Shown piece by piece: positions 61,137 to 64,000 of a DNA stretch of 64,000 bases; positions within the stretch are counted from its first letter, which is position 1, and each line of letters opens with the position of its first letter. Source of the stretch: Crotophaga sulcirostris (taxonomy: Eukaryota; Chordata; Aves; Cuculiformes; Crotophagidae); NCBI GenBank assembly GCA_013397455.1, contig VYZB01000539.1, positions 1 through 64,000 on the forward strand, in the 5' to 3' direction. The notes below the pieces were generated by a model. It made no database searches, was not told the DNA's origin, and saw nothing but the letters and a program-made list of their open reading frames with translations. The position numbers and the translations under genes are program-made.

Positions 61137-64000
61137 GCCACTCATGTAGTTCCTCCACTACCAAAACCTTACAATATCTCTTCAATACAATAGGCTAAAA
61201 TGTGTACGTTCAAAGGACCTAAAGCTGCTATCAAAAGTATGAGGAGATAAGGAAACAACAGGGTCATTTAACATCAGCAGCAACTGTTTTCCGTAAGAAA
61301 TCTAGCAAGATAATGATTCACATTCTTCCAGTGCCAGACCATGAGGGTAAGAGTACTTGAGAAGCCAGCGTAATGGCACTGTACTGCTTCTTCAGGAGGT
61401 GGAGATGAGAGATCACAAGGTTGCAAAGGAATGGCAGGCTACCAAGTTGAAGCGGGAAGACCCTTAACACTGACAGGTTTAAAGCACCTATAGTGTGGTG
61501 CAACAAGTGCAGATTTTCTTTTTCCACTATGAGGTTATATTGTGTTTCTTTTCTTTGCAGATTCAAAGCAAGACCTGTTCAGTAGCATAATGGTTTTTAT
61601 TTTGTACATCACTAATTAAATATTATTATAATTTAATTACTTCAAATATTTAAATAGGAGTTACTCACTTTGAAGGTATTTGAAAATTTAATTTTTTTCT
61701 TAATCTTCTTTTTTATGCTTACTTACTACAGACTGATGGTTTGTAGGTTTTTTAGCACAGATTAAGATAAATTTTCTTTTCTTTAGTATTCCAGGTAAGT
61801 GAATTTACAAATGAAGTTGAAAGAAAGAGGAAGAATCCAGAAAAAGTAACAACTTTTATTCCTTCAAGATAGAGACAGCTCCTCTCTGTAGACACAGATA
61901 CTTTTAGGAACTTTTAATGAGACTGCAGTAGTATGTATGTTTTTGCTCTAAATTTATTTTGGCAGTAGCTGTGTTTTGATATCTGCTTTTTCAGCATGCT
62001 GTGAGAAAGGAAGATGAAAGGCTTATACTACCTTTTATACAAGTAACAGTTACCTACCCTCTGTTCAAAATAATTTGAGCATTCTAGTCTACAGTCTTTG
62101 AAACAACAGTTAGCAGAACACTCTAAGACATGTCGTTAATGTAAACAAGAAATATTTAGTGTAATGTTTGAGAGGAGGTGCTTTATGAGCTTTATATCGT
62201 TTTGTGTGATAATTACAATGTTTTTTATTTTATGTTGCTTCATTTTATTAAATTAATAAGGAGTGATCAATGGCGGGCAAATGGATCAATGTTCTGAATC
62301 CTTTCTCCTTCACTTCTGATACTATTATTCCAGAGATAAGTGCATTTCAAGGTTCAGACCTCTTGGAGGGTGAATAGGGGAGAGGATTAAAAAAGTTCCA
62401 AGGCTCTGTACAGATTCTGACATTCCTTGCCAAGCTTTGATGCCACCACATACTGCTTTGGTTGTTATTACCTTGGCTAACACAAGTCTGTATTGTTCCT
62501 AATGGTACACCTTCACTTCCCACCCCAAACCAGAGACCAGGTGCTCTGATATCTGATGCTGTTACATCTCACTGCATCTTGCTTCAGGGACCTGAAGCTT
62601 ATAATCCCTGATGCCAGTTCCTCTGCCTAGAAGCTCTCTGCAGCAGCTGACTAAATTGTACTCGGCTCAAATGAAGTTTTACTACTGGCTTGCAGGATTT
62701 GTTTTCACTAGATGTCTGAAAGCACTTTTCATACTATAATATTTTGATTTGAGAATGGATATATTACCTAGTGAATCTGTAGCTGAACAGTTTTAGTTAT
62801 ATGCATCACATTAATGCATAGGAAATTCTCAGTGAAGATTTATTCCTCATTGTATTTCAAAATCTTCGCTTTTTTAAGATTTCCCATTTTTTATCCACTG
62901 GATAATTCACATGAAATGCTATAAGAAAAAAAAAAAAAGAAAAAAAAACCCAAAAACCAAAACAGAAACCAACAAACATTCAGAGACTGATTATGTGAAT
63001 TAAATTTCAATATGTGTTGCAGAATTCTGTTTTAGAAAATAATCACTATTTTTCTCCTCAGAAGAGAAAATGTTTCCCTGAGCATTAACTGTGTTGAGGA
63101 AGATTGACAGCTGAGGACAAAATGACACCTCTAAGGGGACACACTAAATAAGGTTAGACTTCTATTTGTGCAGTATCTATTTGTACGGGAAAAGATTCCT
63201 GGAGCAAAATTGCACCTGAATTTAACTGAGTGGAAAACTAAGGGTTAAGCTGTTAAGCAGTAGGTAGAAAATGACAACTTGGAAGTCACTTAAAGGTGAA
63301 TTCAGGACTGAAGCGAACCTAAAAAACCAACACGTGAACGTGGAGCATAATGTGGAGCATATCAAGTTAACAAGGTATGTGAATAGACTGAGTAGCAACC
63401 TGGAAGCTGTGTGAGGTCAAAAGGCCAAAATGCAGCTCACTGAGGAGAGACACATTGATTGCCACATCTTAATTTGTGTACAGCAAGAAGTGCAGAGAGT
63501 ATTTGCAATCATGTTCCTGAAAGAACCATTACTCTGAAGAAGAGGCTGAAGACAAGTACGAAAGAAGGTTAAATCGTTGGGTGTCAATGGTAAGAGAACT
63601 TATGGCTTTTGTGGTCAGTCTAGAGATTTTGTCATTTTAGGATATTGTGTGTATTGCAGTGGAGCCACATAATATTTGTGTATGTATTGAGAGGTGAGGA
63701 CTGGCACTTTTCATTTTTTTTTTTTCCTCTAATCTGCCCTGCCCATGCTTACAGTGGTAAAACTGAATTAAAGAGAAAACAAGGTATTACTCTTTGAATT
63801 GGTATTATGTATACATTGTAAACACTAAAGTTTATAACTCAAGCCTAAAGTAAAAAGATTAAAAAATGGGAAATGTTATTTAAAGCAAAAATTCATTGGC
63901 ATAAGATAATTATTTGAAGTCATACATCTGATACGTGTTATTGTCCTTCTTAATAGTAGTGAATTGAGCCATGGTATTCACATCTAAGTTTTCAACATTT
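61137..64000. other. AT-rich non-coding stretch to window end, no gene seen
   Basis: No exon or large repeat recognised. A less AT-rich patch at about 62270-62690 is unassigned. An A-rich and A/C tract lies at 62924-62978. Confidence 0.55.
62924..62978. repeat. A-rich and A/C low-complexity tract
   Basis: Two A runs broken by single G, then CCC-A5-CC-A4-C units. Similar in kind to the tract at 20255-20312. Confidence 0.85.

Noticed and set aside
1..64000. A new defence, toxin or biosynthetic gene system
   Set aside because: No clustered genes, no conserved coding frames outside retroelements and no regular operon-like layout were seen. The sequence is vertebrate intergenic or intronic DNA.

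Overview
The window is AT-rich vertebrate nuclear DNA, almost certainly from a bird. The diagnostic signal is a dense set of CR1 (chicken repeat 1) LINE copies in both orientations, several ending in the 8-bp terminal repeats typical of CR1 (ATTCTATG-like), together with pieces of avian-type endogenous retrovirus LTRs. The LTR content points to a non-galliform bird, possibly a passerine, but that is an inference from remembered repeat families. I found no host gene. No open frame outside the repeats shows a recognisable domain or a convincing exon with splice sites. The window is best read as a gene desert or the inside of a very long intron.

Layout, left to right. 1-675: 5' end of a CR1 on the minus strand, with a CpG-rich leader and an uninterrupted ORF1 that runs off the left edge. 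4.7-6.2 kb: two plus-strand CR1 pieces, an ORF2 linker piece and a 3' end, separated by about 570 bp of unrelated DNA. 8.37-8.70 kb: minus-strand CR1 3' end of a different subfamily. 13.95-14.84 kb: minus-strand ERV LTR with an internal degenerate repeat of about 48 bp. 23.5-25.5 kb: the longest CR1, running from the endonuclease end to the 3' terminus but lacking the centre of the reverse transcriptase. 28.1-29.4 kb: another plus-strand CR1 with a damaged reverse transcriptase. 35.08-36.25 kb: a short minus-strand and a longer plus-strand CR1 3' end. 36.37-36.78 kb: an unexplained GC-rich block. 40.3-40.7 kb: plus-strand copy of the 14-kb LTR family. 43.7-45.0 kb: two old minus-strand CR1 pieces. 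54.2-54.6 kb: minus-strand LTR of a second ERV family. 56.47-56.97 kb: old minus-strand CR1. 59.5-59.7 kb: small CR1 piece. 61.0-61.14 kb: third piece of the first LTR family. Two assembly gaps lie at 22460-22469 and 37233-37249.

The remaining sequence is AT-rich and carries only short microsatellites, A/C or G/T low-complexity tracts and a few two-copy tandem duplications. There is no operon, gene cluster or new system here. The parts that would repay a second look are the CR1 with an intact 5' end at the left edge, the rearranged CR1 copies, the repeat-bearing LTR family and the GC-rich block at 36.4 kb. All family assignments rest on reading the sequence by eye against remembered repeat families, without any database search.
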